Origin: JAJDYQ01 sp942491945
GTDB taxonomy: Bacteria; Pseudomonadota; Gammaproteobacteria; JAJDYQ01
Direction: 5' to 3'
Length of the DNA stretch: 19,531 bases
Assembly (NCBI GenBank): GCA_942491945.1
Contig: CALODD010000068.1
Span: 1 to 19,531, forward strand
Shown here piece by piece: positions 1-6,407 of the stretch. The position numbers were made by a program, and so were the translations under genes. The notes beneath the pieces were generated by a model. That model ran no database searches and had not been told where the DNA came from. It was given only the letters and a program-made list of their open reading frames with translations. The first letter of the stretch is position 1. Each line of letters starts with the position of its first letter.

Positions 1-832
1 TGACGATCGAGTATTTCATGCACACGGGTCTTTAATGAGTCCGGTGTCTGTTCGGTTGAGAAGCGGAAGTTAAACACCACATGACATTCACCGGGGATGA
101 CATTGGTCGCGCCAGTGCCGCTGTTGATGTTCGATACCTGAAAGGTGGTGGGTGGGAAGTGGTCATTGCCCTGATCCCATTCTGCTGCTGCAAGTTCAGC
201 TAATGCCGGTGCAAAGCTATGTACTGGATTTTTGATAAATGCGGATAGGCGACATGACCCTGTATGCCTTTAACGGTCAGTTCGCAACCGAGTGAGCCAC
301 GACGTCCGTTCTTGACGACATCGCCGACTTTATCAGTACTGCTCGGTTCACCGACCAGTGCCCAGGTAATCTTTTCATTACGTGCTTCCAGTGCTTCAAT
401 GACTTTCACGGTGCCGTTAATGGATGGGCCTTCTTCATCGCTGGTGATAAGAAAGGCAATGGAACCGTTGATCTGTTTTCCATCGGCCAGGAAGCGCTCA
501 CAGGCCGTTGTGAAGGCGGCGATGCTGCCTTTCATGTCTGCCGTGCCTCGTCCGTATAACAGGCCGTCACGTATCTCTGGTTTGAAGGGATCACTTTGCC
601 AGTCTTCAACAGGGCCGGTCGGTACAACATCGGTATGGCCGGCAAAACACAGGACAGGGCTTTCGGTGCCTAAACGTGCCCAGAGATTGTCTACATCCTG
701 AAAACGCATGGCTTCACAACGAAAGCCGAGTTTGTTGAGTCGAGCAGCCAGTAGTGGCTGACAGCCTTCGTCTTCTGGTGTGACGGAAGGGCGTGAGATT
801 AAATCTATGGTTAGGTCGAGTGTTTCAGACAA
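1..832 (-). pseudogene. dapE: Succinyl-diaminopimelate desuccinylase, frameshifted and cut by the window edge
   Basis: DapE hydrolyses N-succinyl-LL-2,6-diaminopimelate to LL-DAP and succinate in the cytoplasm. It is a di-zinc M20-family peptidase-like enzyme. The first 201 residues match the family: GHTDVV (H66, D68), GRGTADMKG (D99), SDEE (E133/E134), GEPSS (E162) and KNGRRGSL...GHVAYPHL. The start is TTG at 832, with an AAGGA ribosome site inside the 3' end of the asmA-like gene, so the two are probably translationally coupled. After K201 the frame runs into a stop at about 200. In the -1-corrected frame the DapE sequence continues cleanly to position 1 (NPVHSFAPALAEL, EWDQGND, NVIPGE, FNFRFSTEQT). 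One extra A in the 5-nt A run (T run at 229-233 on the plus strand) would restore it. DapE is normally essential, so I suspect a sequencing or assembly error, but a true mutation is possible. Family identity is very sure. Confidence 0.9.
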
Positions 833-838
833 TGTTCT

Positions 839-2209
839 TTAATCCTTTTTCGGTGGTTCTTTTTCATCGTCATCAGAACCAAACAGGTTGCCAATTTTAC
901 CAACGATTTCGCCGGCTTTAACACCGACGGCGGTTCCAACACCGGGACCGAGTATGGCTGTACCGATTGCGCCGCCAGCAAGTGCTTCGTTAGTCGGTCT
1001 GACTTTCGGTTGTTCTATTGTTCCAGAGATCATTAACGGCATGGTGATTAGTCCAGTAGCATCGTTTAGACCGACGCTGATTTCACCATCGAGATCGACG
1101 TTGTTTTTGATCTTCATGTCGCCGGTTGCTGCGAGGAGGCTAGAGGTGATACTGAGATTCTTTAGTGTCACTGTATTGGGCTGAATCACAGCATTGGTTT
1201 TGACTTCATCAAATGGTGTTTGTCCGCCGGCTTTCCATTCTGCGCTTAATGAACGAGCGGCTTGTTCGAGATCGGCTTCATAGATATGGCCTTTTTCGAT
1301 ACGTACTTTGGATTCAATACGATAGTTGTTTGCCAGTTCGCCCATGCTGGCAGCTTCTGAACGTATAGTAGTTTCAGCTGATGCCGTGCCATCAACGGAA
1401 TGATTGCCCATGGCCTTGAGTAACAGGCCCATGTTTAACGTGGTTAAATTTAAACGGCTATCTAATTTAACAGGCGTGCCTTGTGTGACTAATAGATTGC
1501 CCTGTAGCTGGCCTTCATACAGCGTGGCTTTAATGGTTTTCAGTAGCAGGCGATCTTTACTTTGTTCGCCGTTAATTTGCAGGCTGGTTAAAGTGATTGC
1601 TGGTTTAACGGGAGGTGTCCAGTCGCTGGCGTGTAATTCGATGTTGTATTGCTTATTAGCCTGATCAACATCGAGTTCAAAGTTCTGATCGTCGAGTGTC
1701 AGGTTTAGTGTCTTGAGTGTTGGGCCTTCATCTAAATTTACTTTAAAGCTGAACGGGCCAAAGACCTGATCTTTACCAAGACTGATTCGATTGTCATCGC
1801 CTGAGATGTTGGCGATATGTATCGATGTTTTTGCAGTGCTATCTGTTGAACTGGTCTGGGTAAAACGTGAGATATCATCGGCACTGATGTCTAGGCCGCT
1901 GATATGTACGTTACGAATCTGAATCTGGTCTGAGAACAGTGATGATAGCTTTGGTGTGATGTGGATGCTGTTGAGTAGCGCCACTTCAGTACCGTCATCA
2001 CTGACTTTGATTTGTTTGGCCTTAACGCCAGGTGAAGGTAATGACGTTAAAGAAATGTCACCGATACTGACATCAAGCTTTAAGGCGGTGCTGAGTTGTT
2101 CTTCAATGGGTGCGCGATAAGAATCGGCGGGGATAAACGGGATAACAACCAGTAATAAGATGATGAGGCCAACAAAGCCTATGAGAGAATATTTGATTGC
2201 TTTGTTCAT
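839..2209 (-). CDS. AsmA-family envelope protein
   Basis: A 456-residue protein with one N-terminal membrane segment (about residues 8-27, hydrophobic LIILLLVVIPFIP) and a long, probably periplasmic, beta-rich region. The opening PADSYRAPIEEQLSTALKLDVSIGDISLTSLPSPGVKAK (quoted in parts: PADSYRAPIEEQ, GDISLTSLPSPGV) is typical of AsmA proteins, as is the C-terminal region with VTLKNLSITSSLLAATGDM and a final PLMISGTIEQPKVRP followed by a Gly/Ala-rich GAIGTAILGPGVGTAVG stretch and an acidic/Lys tail. It is shorter than E. coli AsmA (about 617). AsmA-like proteins are linked to outer-membrane assembly and phospholipid transport; the role here is inferred from family only. It lies between dapD (41 nt upstream) and dapE (6 nt downstream), so it is probably part of the dap transcript. 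ATG start at 2209 is preceded by GGGGA, which lies in a hairpin arm. Confidence 0.8.
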   Translation of the reverse strand: MNKAIKYSLIGFVGLIILLLVVIPFIPADSYRAPIEEQLSTALKLDVSIGDISLTSLPSPGVKAKQIKVSDDGTEVALLNSIHITPKLSSLFSDQIQIRNVHISGLDISADDISRFTQTSSTDSTAKTSIHIANISGDDNRISLGKDQVFGPFSFKVNLDEGPTLKTLNLTLDDQNFELDVDQANKQYNIELHASDWTPPVKPAITLTSLQINGEQSKDRLLLKTIKATLYEGQLQGNLLVTQGTPVKLDSRLNLTTLNMGLLLKAMGNHSVDGTASAETTIRSEAASMGELANNYRIESKVRIEKGHIYEADLEQAARSLSAEWKAGGQTPFDEVKTNAVIQPNTVTLKNLSITSSLLAATGDMKIKNNVDLDGEISVGLNDATGLITMPLMISGTIEQPKVRPTNEALAGGAIGTAILGPGVGTAVGVKAGEIVGKIGNLFGSDDDEKEPPKKD

Positions 2210-2218
2210 AGTGAAAAT

Positions 2219-2242
2219 CCCCGCTAGCGAATGCTAACAGGG
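2219..2242 (-). promoter_or_regulatory. Intercistronic hairpin between dapD and the asmA-like gene
   Basis: Read on the minus strand, arms CCCUGUUAGC and GCUAGCGGGG pair along all 10 positions, with two G-U wobbles, around a 4-nt AUUC loop. The wobbles pair only in minus-strand RNA (they are C-A mismatches on the plus strand), which fits a role in the dap transcript. The 3' arm contains the GGGGA that would serve as ribosome site for the asmA-like ATG ten nucleotides downstream, and it is followed by AUUUUC. It could lower asmA translation, act as a weak terminator, or be a processing site. The structure is seen; the function is inferred. Confidence 0.45.
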
Positions 2243-2250
2243 ATGATAGT

Positions 2251-3075
2251 TTAGATGTCTCTCAATAACTCGTTGATTCCAACTTTACCGCGCGTCTTTG
2301 CGTCAACCTGCTTAACGATCACAGCACAGTACAGTGAGTAAGAACCGTCTTTTGATGGCAAGTTGCCTGATACAACAACGGAACCCGGTGGGATATAGCC
2401 GTAAGTGACTTCGCCGGTTTCGCGGTTATAAATCTTGGTGCTCTGGCCGATGTAAACGCCCATGGAAATCACAGCACCTTCACCAACAACAACGCCTTCA
2501 ACAACCTCTGAACGTGCGCCGATAAAGCAGTTGTCTTCAATGATGGTTGGCGAGGCCTGAATTGGCTCCAGTACGCCACCGATACCAACACCGCCGGACA
2601 GGTGAACGTTTTTACCAATCTGTGCGCATGAGCCGACTGTTGCCCAGGTATCGACCATGGTGCCGGAATCGACGTATGCGCCGATGTTGACGTAAGAAGG
2701 CATCAGAACTGTACCCGAGGCGATGTAGCTGCCTTTACGTGCAGAAGCGGGTGGTACAACACGAACACCGCTTTCACGGAAATCATTAGAGTTCATGTCA
2801 GAGAATTTTGATGGCACCTTGTCCCAGTAGTTGGTGAAGCCGCCTTTCATGAATTCATTGTCTTCGAGACGGAAGTACAGCAGTACCGCTTTCTTCAGCC
2901 ATTCGTTAACGACCCAGCCGTCGCCTTGCTTTTCAGCGACACGGGCTTTGCCGGAATCGAGCATGTCGATGGCTTCGTTTACGGCATCTCGAACCGCTGG
3001 ATCGGCATTGCGTGGCGTAATATCGGCGCGGTTTTCAAAAGCTTCTTCAATAATTTTGGATAAATCGTCTGACAT
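2251..3075 (-). CDS. dapD: 2,3,4,5-tetrahydropyridine-2,6-dicarboxylate N-succinyltransferase
   Basis: DapD transfers succinyl from succinyl-CoA to tetrahydrodipicolinate, the committing step of the succinylase route to meso-DAP and lysine. The protein is 274 residues, the same length as E. coli DapD. The N-terminal helical part contains DGWVVNEWLKKAVLLYFR (about 52-69). A left-handed parallel beta-helix of hexapeptide repeats spans about 110-225 (GSYIASGTVLMPSYVNIGAYVDSG, quoted in parts: YIASGTVLMPSYVNIGAYVD), with the conserved MVDTWATVGSCAQIG motif around D142 and SEVVEGVVVGEGAVI following. ATG at 3075 is preceded by AGAGAAGAA, a good ribosome site. It follows dapC by 96 nt on the same strand, so substrate and product enzymes are adjacent. 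No anomalies. Confidence 0.97.
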   Translation of the reverse strand: MSDDLSKIIEEAFENRADITPRNADPAVRDAVNEAIDMLDSGKARVAEKQGDGWVVNEWLKKAVLLYFRLEDNEFMKGGFTNYWDKVPSKFSDMNSNDFRESGVRVVPPASARKGSYIASGTVLMPSYVNIGAYVDSGTMVDTWATVGSCAQIGKNVHLSGGVGIGGVLEPIQASPTIIEDNCFIGARSEVVEGVVVGEGAVISMGVYIGQSTKIYNRETGEVTYGYIPPGSVVVSGNLPSKDGSYSLYCAVIVKQVDAKTRGKVGINELLRDI

Positions 3076-3158
3076 CGTTCTTCTCTATGTGGTCAAAGTT
3101 AAATTGTTTGTTTGAAGCCGCATTACTGCAGCTTCGGCATGAATTCTTTGGGACGCGG

Positions 3159-3164
3159 ATTATA
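3159..3164 (-). promoter_or_regulatory. Possible -10 box upstream of dapD
   Basis: A perfect TATAAT on the minus strand lies in the 96-nt dapC-dapD gap, about 84 nt before the dapD ATG. The best upstream -35-like match, TTGTCA, is 23 nt away, which is too far, so this would be a -10 without a proper -35. It could be a secondary start for dapD-asmA-dapE. Weak evidence. Confidence 0.25.
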
Positions 3165-3171
3165 GCGAGTT

Positions 3172-4365
3172 TTATGCTGCAGCGCGTTGACAAAAGTTAG
3201 CGATCCGCTCGGCGGCTTCGATGCATCGATCAGTCTCCGCAACCAGTGCCATCCGCACGTGTCCCTGACCCGGATTAATACCGTCTGCGTCTCGGGAAAG
3301 ATAGCGACCGGGAAGTACGGTGACATGTTCTTCCGCGAACAGGCTTTTGGCAAAGGCTTCATCGTCGCCACCGGCAATTTGAGGCCAGAGGTAGAAACTG
3401 GCTTCTGGCCGTTCGACGGTCATCCATGGCGAGAGAATCGGCATGACGGCTTCGTATTTGGTGCGGTATTCATTACGGTTGGCCAGTACATGTTCCTCAT
3501 CATTCCAGGCAGCGATACTGGCCAGCTGAGATGGTACTGACATGGCGCAGCCGTGATAGGTGCGGTAGGTCAGAAAGGCCTTGAGTAGATTCGCATCACC
3601 AGCCACGAAGCCGGAACGCAGGCCGGGCAGGTTAGAGCGCTTCGACAGGCTATGAAATACCACGCAACGGGCAAAATCATCACGGCCGATTTCTGCACAG
3701 ACCTGTAACAGGCCAACTGGTGGGTTGTCTTCGTTGGCATAAATTTCTGAATAACATTCATCGGCGGCGATGACGAAGTCATGTTCGTCGGCGAGTTGAA
3801 TCAGTTTTTCCCAGAATGGCTTCGGTAAGACTGTGCCTGTTGGGTTGCCGGGTGAGCAGGCATAGAACAGCTGACATTTTGCCCAGGCATCGGCAGGTAT
3901 GGCGTCAATGTCCGGGATATAGCTATTATCTTTCGTGGTGTTGAGGAACCACGGTGTTGCGCCTGCCAGCAGCGCTACACCTTCGTAGATTTGATAGAAC
4001 GGATTCGGTGTCATGATCAGCGCATCACGTGAGCTATCAACCATGCACTGGGCAAAGGCGAACAGGGCTTCTCGTGTGCCATTCACTGGCAGCACCTGTG
4101 TTTCTGCATCAACTTTGGCGTTAAAGCGACGGTTCAACCAGTTCGCAATGGCTTCTCTGAGTTCAGGTAATCCCTTTGTTAGTGGGTATTTCGCGATCTG
4201 ATCTAGATTGTCTTTCAGTAGTTCGAGGACGAACTGTGGTGGTGCATGTTTGGGTTCGCCGATAGATAGCGGTATGTGATCTTTATCGGTGACTTCAATG
4301 CCGTCGAATAATGTCGCCAACTTCTGGAACGGGTAAGGATGGAGCTGTTCGAGATGTTGATGCAT
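3172..4365 (-). CDS. dapC: Succinyldiaminopimelate transaminase (PLP class I/II aminotransferase)
   Basis: DapC uses glutamate to aminate N-succinyl-2-amino-6-ketopimelate, giving N-succinyl-LL-DAP, the substrate of DapE. The 397-residue protein is a fold-type I aminotransferase: N-terminal HPYPFQKLATLFDGI and LSIGEPKHAPP (about 33-43), YPLTKGLPELREAIANWL (60-77), NGTREALF (95-102), SPGNPTG (171-177), the PLP-ring aspartate in AADECYSEIY (D203 region), and the Schiff-base lysine in FHSLSKRSNLPGLRSG (K242). The YP-KGLPELREA pattern and the opening motif are those of DapC rather than a general aspartate aminotransferase, and the neighbouring dapD and dapE support this. ATG at 4365 has only a weak ribosome site; a promoter with a short leader lies just upstream. 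It is divergent from the VOC gene at 4458. Confidence 0.92.
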   Translation of the reverse strand: MHQHLEQLHPYPFQKLATLFDGIEVTDKDHIPLSIGEPKHAPPQFVLELLKDNLDQIAKYPLTKGLPELREAIANWLNRRFNAKVDAETQVLPVNGTREALFAFAQCMVDSSRDALIMTPNPFYQIYEGVALLAGATPWFLNTTKDNSYIPDIDAIPADAWAKCQLFYACSPGNPTGTVLPKPFWEKLIQLADEHDFVIAADECYSEIYANEDNPPVGLLQVCAEIGRDDFARCVVFHSLSKRSNLPGLRSGFVAGDANLLKAFLTYRTYHGCAMSVPSQLASIAAWNDEEHVLANRNEYRTKYEAVMPILSPWMTVERPEASFYLWPQIAGGDDEAFAKSLFAEEHVTVLPGRYLSRDADGINPGQGHVRMALVAETDRCIEAAERIANFCQRAAA

Positions 4366-4395
4366 GGCAAAACGGTCTGTGCAAAAAGGACGCGC

Positions 4396-4424
4396 AGTAT
4401 ATCGTCTGGATATGTTATTTTCAG
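4396..4424 (-). promoter_or_regulatory. Candidate sigma-70 promoter for dapC
   Basis: On the minus strand a CTGAAA -35 (4419-4424) and a TATACT -10 (4396-4401) are separated by exactly 17 bp. Transcription would start near 4389, giving a leader of about 24 nt before the dapC ATG. It sits in the 92-bp divergent gap shared with the VOC gene; I could not find an equally good plus-strand promoter there. Match to consensus is 4/6 and 5/6. Confidence 0.45.
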
Positions 4425-4457
4425 CCGCTTCAGGCCTTCAATTTCTAAAAGCATGTC

Positions 4458-4838
4458 ATGAGTAATATTTTTGCGATCCATCATTCCAGTGTCATTGTGC
4501 AGGACGTACAGCGCTCGCTCGATTTCTATTGCGGTGTACTGGGTATGGAACAGGCGGAACGGCCTGAGATGTCATTTCCAGGCGCATGGATTTGCGTCGG
4601 TGAGCAACAACAGATTCATTTACTGCAACTGGATAACCCCGATCCGGCTGAACGACCTGAACATGGTGGACGTGATCGCCATACGGCGTTTCATGTGGCT
4701 GATTTAGCGGCGTTGATTAGACAGCTGGAAGATAATGAGATTGAACACACTGTGAGCCGATCTGGCCGTCGTGCTTTATTTTGTCGTGACCCGGACGGGA
4801 ATACGCTGGAGTTTATTGAGAGTAATCCGACGGCATAA
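4458..4838 (+). CDS. VOC-superfamily (glyoxalase/bleomycin-resistance fold) protein
   Basis: A 126-residue single-module vicinal-oxygen-chelate protein. It shows the paired beta-alpha-beta-beta-beta pattern: IHHSSVIVQDVQRSLDFYCGVLGM at the start (quoted as HHSSVIVQDVQRSLDFY, 8-24), QIHLLQL (52-58), RHTAFHVADLAALIRQL (74-90) and the closing CRDPDGNTLEFIE (109-121). Likely metal ligands are H9 (or H8), H54, H75 and E119; VOC enzymes bind a divalent metal with such residues. The substrate cannot be told: glyoxalase I, fosfomycin or dioxygenase-like members share this signature. An in-frame stop at 4446 leaves ATG 4458 as the only plausible start; the ribosome site is weak. It is divergent from dapC and convergent with the Gly-rich gene, so probably its own transcript. 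Its TAA stop falls inside the arm of the hairpin at 4831-4862. Confidence 0.85.
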   Translation: MSNIFAIHHSSVIVQDVQRSLDFYCGVLGMEQAERPEMSFPGAWICVGEQQQIHLLQLDNPDPAERPEHGGRDRHTAFHVADLAALIRQLEDNEIEHTVSRSGRRALFCRDPDGNTLEFIESNPTA

Positions 4839-4862
4839 CCCGTTTTAGATTGGGTTATGCCG
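4831..4862. terminator. Perfect 11-bp hairpin between convergent genes
   Basis: CGGCATAACCC (4831-4841) and GGGTTATGCCG (4852-4862) are perfect inverted repeats around a 10-nt loop. The hairpin sits exactly between the plus-strand VOC gene, whose stop codon lies in the left arm, and the 3' end of the minus-strand Gly-rich gene. Position and symmetry suggest a bidirectional terminator or 3'-end stabiliser, but neither strand has a run of T after it, so it is not a canonical intrinsic terminator. Confidence 0.5.
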
Positions 4863-4876
4863 GTCGAAATATATTA

Positions 4877-5281
4877 CTAATTGGAATTTCCGCTCGCGTT
4901 ACCTTTACCTGACGCAGACGTATCGGCATCCATATTGCCTTTACCTTTACCCGAAATTCCCATTGAGAATTTACCTGAGCCTGAGGCATTACCTTTACCA
5001 GCGCCTGTTCCGGCGGCATCAGATGAGCCTGATCCATCGCTATTAGAATTACCGTTGCCAGTGCCATCGCCACGCGCGTTACCACTCATAGTGGAATCGC
5101 CCGATGCGTTGCCAGCACCTTCACCAGACATGTTCATCTGAAATGAACCTTCGCCTGAGCCGCTGCCTTTACCGTGACCTTTACCATCGGCACTGCCGGT
5201 GCCAGATCCATTATCTGCTGCAAGTGCACTCATACTGATTGCGAACAGGGCTGCGCTCATTAATGTAAATAATAATTTCAT
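4877..5281 (-). CDS. Secreted glycine-rich low-complexity protein, function unknown
   Basis: I do not recognise this family. The 134-residue product starts with a clear Sec signal peptide (KLLFTLMSAALFAISMSALA, cleavage near residues 21-22), leaving a mature chain of about 113 residues. That chain is about 30% Gly and otherwise mainly Ser, Asn, Asp, Ala and Lys, with no Cys. Short units recur: GKGNASG twice, and two related blocks, GEGSFQMNMSGEGAGNASG and SGKFSMGISGKGKGN, suggest an internal duplication separated by a Gly/Ser/Asp linker. The gene is real: it has an excellent ribosome site (GGAGG, 8 nt before ATG) and a signal peptide. It follows the CRP/FNR-like regulator by 126 nt on the same strand and ends at a hairpin. 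A cell-surface or matrix role, or a periplasmic disordered protein, are guesses only; it lacks curlin-type Q/N repeats. Confidence 0.75.
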   Translation of the reverse strand: MKLLFTLMSAALFAISMSALAADNGSGTGSADGKGHGKGSGSGEGSFQMNMSGEGAGNASGDSTMSGNARGDGTGNGNSNSDGSGSSDAAGTGAGKGNASGSGKFSMGISGKGKGNMDADTSASGKGNASGNSN

Positions 5282-5407
5282 TGTTTCCTCCGTTTGATAT
5301 GTGGTGGCAGGAATACCTGCACAAAGATCAGGGTATAGGAGGTGAGGAGAGATACAAGCTATTGTTTGTAGAAAATTGAATTGTATTAATCTGGATTGGG
5401 ATATTTC
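5282..5407 (-). promoter_or_regulatory. Leader/regulatory gap upstream of the Gly-rich gene
   Basis: These 126 bp separate the regulator stop from the Gly-rich ATG. They contain the strong ribosome site next to the ATG, a small perfect hairpin (GCAGG / CCTGC with 4-nt loop, 5307-5320), and an 18-bp dyad TACAA-N8-TTGTA at 5353-5370. I found no convincing -35/-10 pair, although a TACAAT and a TATACC are present on the minus strand. No terminator follows the regulator gene, so read-through from it is possible. Confidence 0.35.
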
Positions 5408-6199
5408 TTAGTTATCGGTAACCATCGATTTGTTGAACTGTGCCAGTTCGCCTAATGCTTCCTCTTTGTAGATCGTTAGACGACGGTTTTTCACTTCCAG
5501 ATGACCTTCATCCATGATCTGGCGCAGTGTGCGGCTCACATGTACCGCAGTGAGGCCTGTGGCATCAGCAATATCCTCCTGGGAGAGTGGGAAGGCGATG
5601 CTGTTGTCATAGCTTCCCGGTATGTACAGACCGAGGTTCTTGATACGTTGATATAGTTCCAGTAACAGGAACGCCAGACGCTGTTTAGCGGACTTTCTGC
5701 CAAGACTGAGCATATATTGCTGGCTCAGGCGCATATTGCGTGAATGCATTTCCAGCAGGCGTGATGTCACGTCTTTATTGTCAGTCAGTAAACTTTGCAT
5801 CTCTTCTTTGGGGAATGCGCAAACTGTGATGTCAGTAATGGCCTGGGCACTGTAATAGATCGGGTCATTGAGGTCTGACTGATAACCAATAAAATCGCCG
5901 GGGAGGGCAAAGCGACAGATCTGACGTTCGCCGTTATCGGCGGTTTGGTAGATTGCAGCCCATCCTGAGAACAGGGTATAGGTGTATTTATTGTGCTGGC
6001 CTTCTTCCAGTAGTCGGCGTTTGGCTTTGATGCGGTACTGTGTTTTGCGTGACTGTTGCGATTCAACCAGTGATATATCGCTGAGATTCTTGAACAGACT
6101 AAATTGACGAATAGGACATGCGGAACACTGCGTTTCTGCAGATGTAACAGTAACAAAGTTGTCGTAGTTGATCCCCATAACTTCCCAACCCGCATCCAT
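5408..6199 (-). CDS. CRP/FNR-family transcriptional regulator with FNR-like cysteines
   Basis: A 263-residue regulator with an N-terminal cyclic-nucleotide-binding-type beta-roll (about 35-145; LFSGWAAIYQTADNGERQICRFALPGDFIGYQ, quoted in parts: FSGWAAIYQ, CRFALPGDFIGYQ), a dimer helix (about 140-180) and a winged helix-turn-helix (LSQEDIADATGLTAVHVSR, 205-223). C25-x2-C28 aligns with FNR C20 and C23, and C127 (ITVCAFP) aligns with FNR C122 at the same spacing, but the FNR C29 position is S34. An extra C95 is present. In the recognition helix, the FNR E-xx-SR motif is V219-xx-S222-R223, so it is unlikely to read the classical FNR site. ATG at 6199 has no clear ribosome site; M8 is an alternative. 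Candidate regulation: its own promoter and the dyad at 6308-6324. Oxygen or redox sensing is inferred, not shown. Confidence 0.85.
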   Translation of the reverse strand: MDAGWEVMGINYDNFVTVTSAETQCSACPIRQFSLFKNLSDISLVESQQSRKTQYRIKAKRRLLEEGQHNKYTYTLFSGWAAIYQTADNGERQICRFALPGDFIGYQSDLNDPIYYSAQAITDITVCAFPKEEMQSLLTDNKDVTSRLLEMHSRNMRLSQQYMLSLGRKSAKQRLAFLLLELYQRIKNLGLYIPGSYDNSIAFPLSQEDIADATGLTAVHVSRTLRQIMDEGHLEVKNRRLTIYKEEALGELAQFNKSMVTDN

Positions 6200-6258
6200 G
6201 CGTTAGATGTTGTTTATATTCTATTATTAGCATATCTACCTGAATCAAATATTAGAAT

Positions 6259-6286
6259 ATTATTAACAATAACAATAGCTTACCAA
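6259..6286 (-). promoter_or_regulatory. Candidate promoter for the CRP/FNR-like gene
   Basis: In the very AT-rich 208-bp gap 6200-6407, the minus strand carries TTGGTA (6281-6286) and AATAAT (6259-6264) with a 16-bp spacer. Transcription would start near 6252, about 53 nt before the ATG. Several other AT-rich boxes compete, so the exact choice is uncertain. The rest of this gap holds the dyads described separately and no gene. Confidence 0.35.
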
Positions 6287-6307
6287 CTATTATTAGCTGG
6301 CGGATAG

Positions 6308-6337
6308 TTACAGTAATTCTGTAAGGTTACCTTAACC
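6308..6337. promoter_or_regulatory. Cluster of dyads, candidate operator
   Basis: A perfect 17-bp inverted repeat TTACAG-TAATT-CTGTAA spans 6308-6324. It is followed by overlapping dyads TAAGG-TTA-CCTTA (6322-6334) and GGTTA-CCT-TAACC (6325-6337). Relative to the promoter proposed at 6259-6286 the centre of the first dyad lies about 64 bp upstream of the start, a usual position for activator binding by CRP-type proteins. The natural suspect is the adjacent CRP/FNR-like protein acting on its own gene. The symmetry is seen; the partner is inferred. Confidence 0.4.
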
Positions 6338-6407
6338 TGAGTTTAAATTTTGTAAATATATGCTGCGCAAAAGGGATAGTGTTGTGACACATCCAGTATT
6401 ATTGGCT

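Noticed and set aside
3700..3714. CCTGT-A-ACAGG palindrome in dapC resembling the dyad half-site
   Set aside because: Inside a conserved coding region, isolated, and without a promoter; probably chance.
4855..5085. Second minus-strand frame (76 codons) overlapping the Gly-rich gene
   Set aside because: Out-of-frame shadow with no ribosome site or recognisable features.
4881..5141. Plus-strand Pro/Leu-rich frame (LPLPLP repeats) opposite the Gly-rich gene
   Set aside because: Complement of Gly/Lys/Asn codons; the minus-strand frame has a signal peptide and a strong ribosome site, this one has neither.
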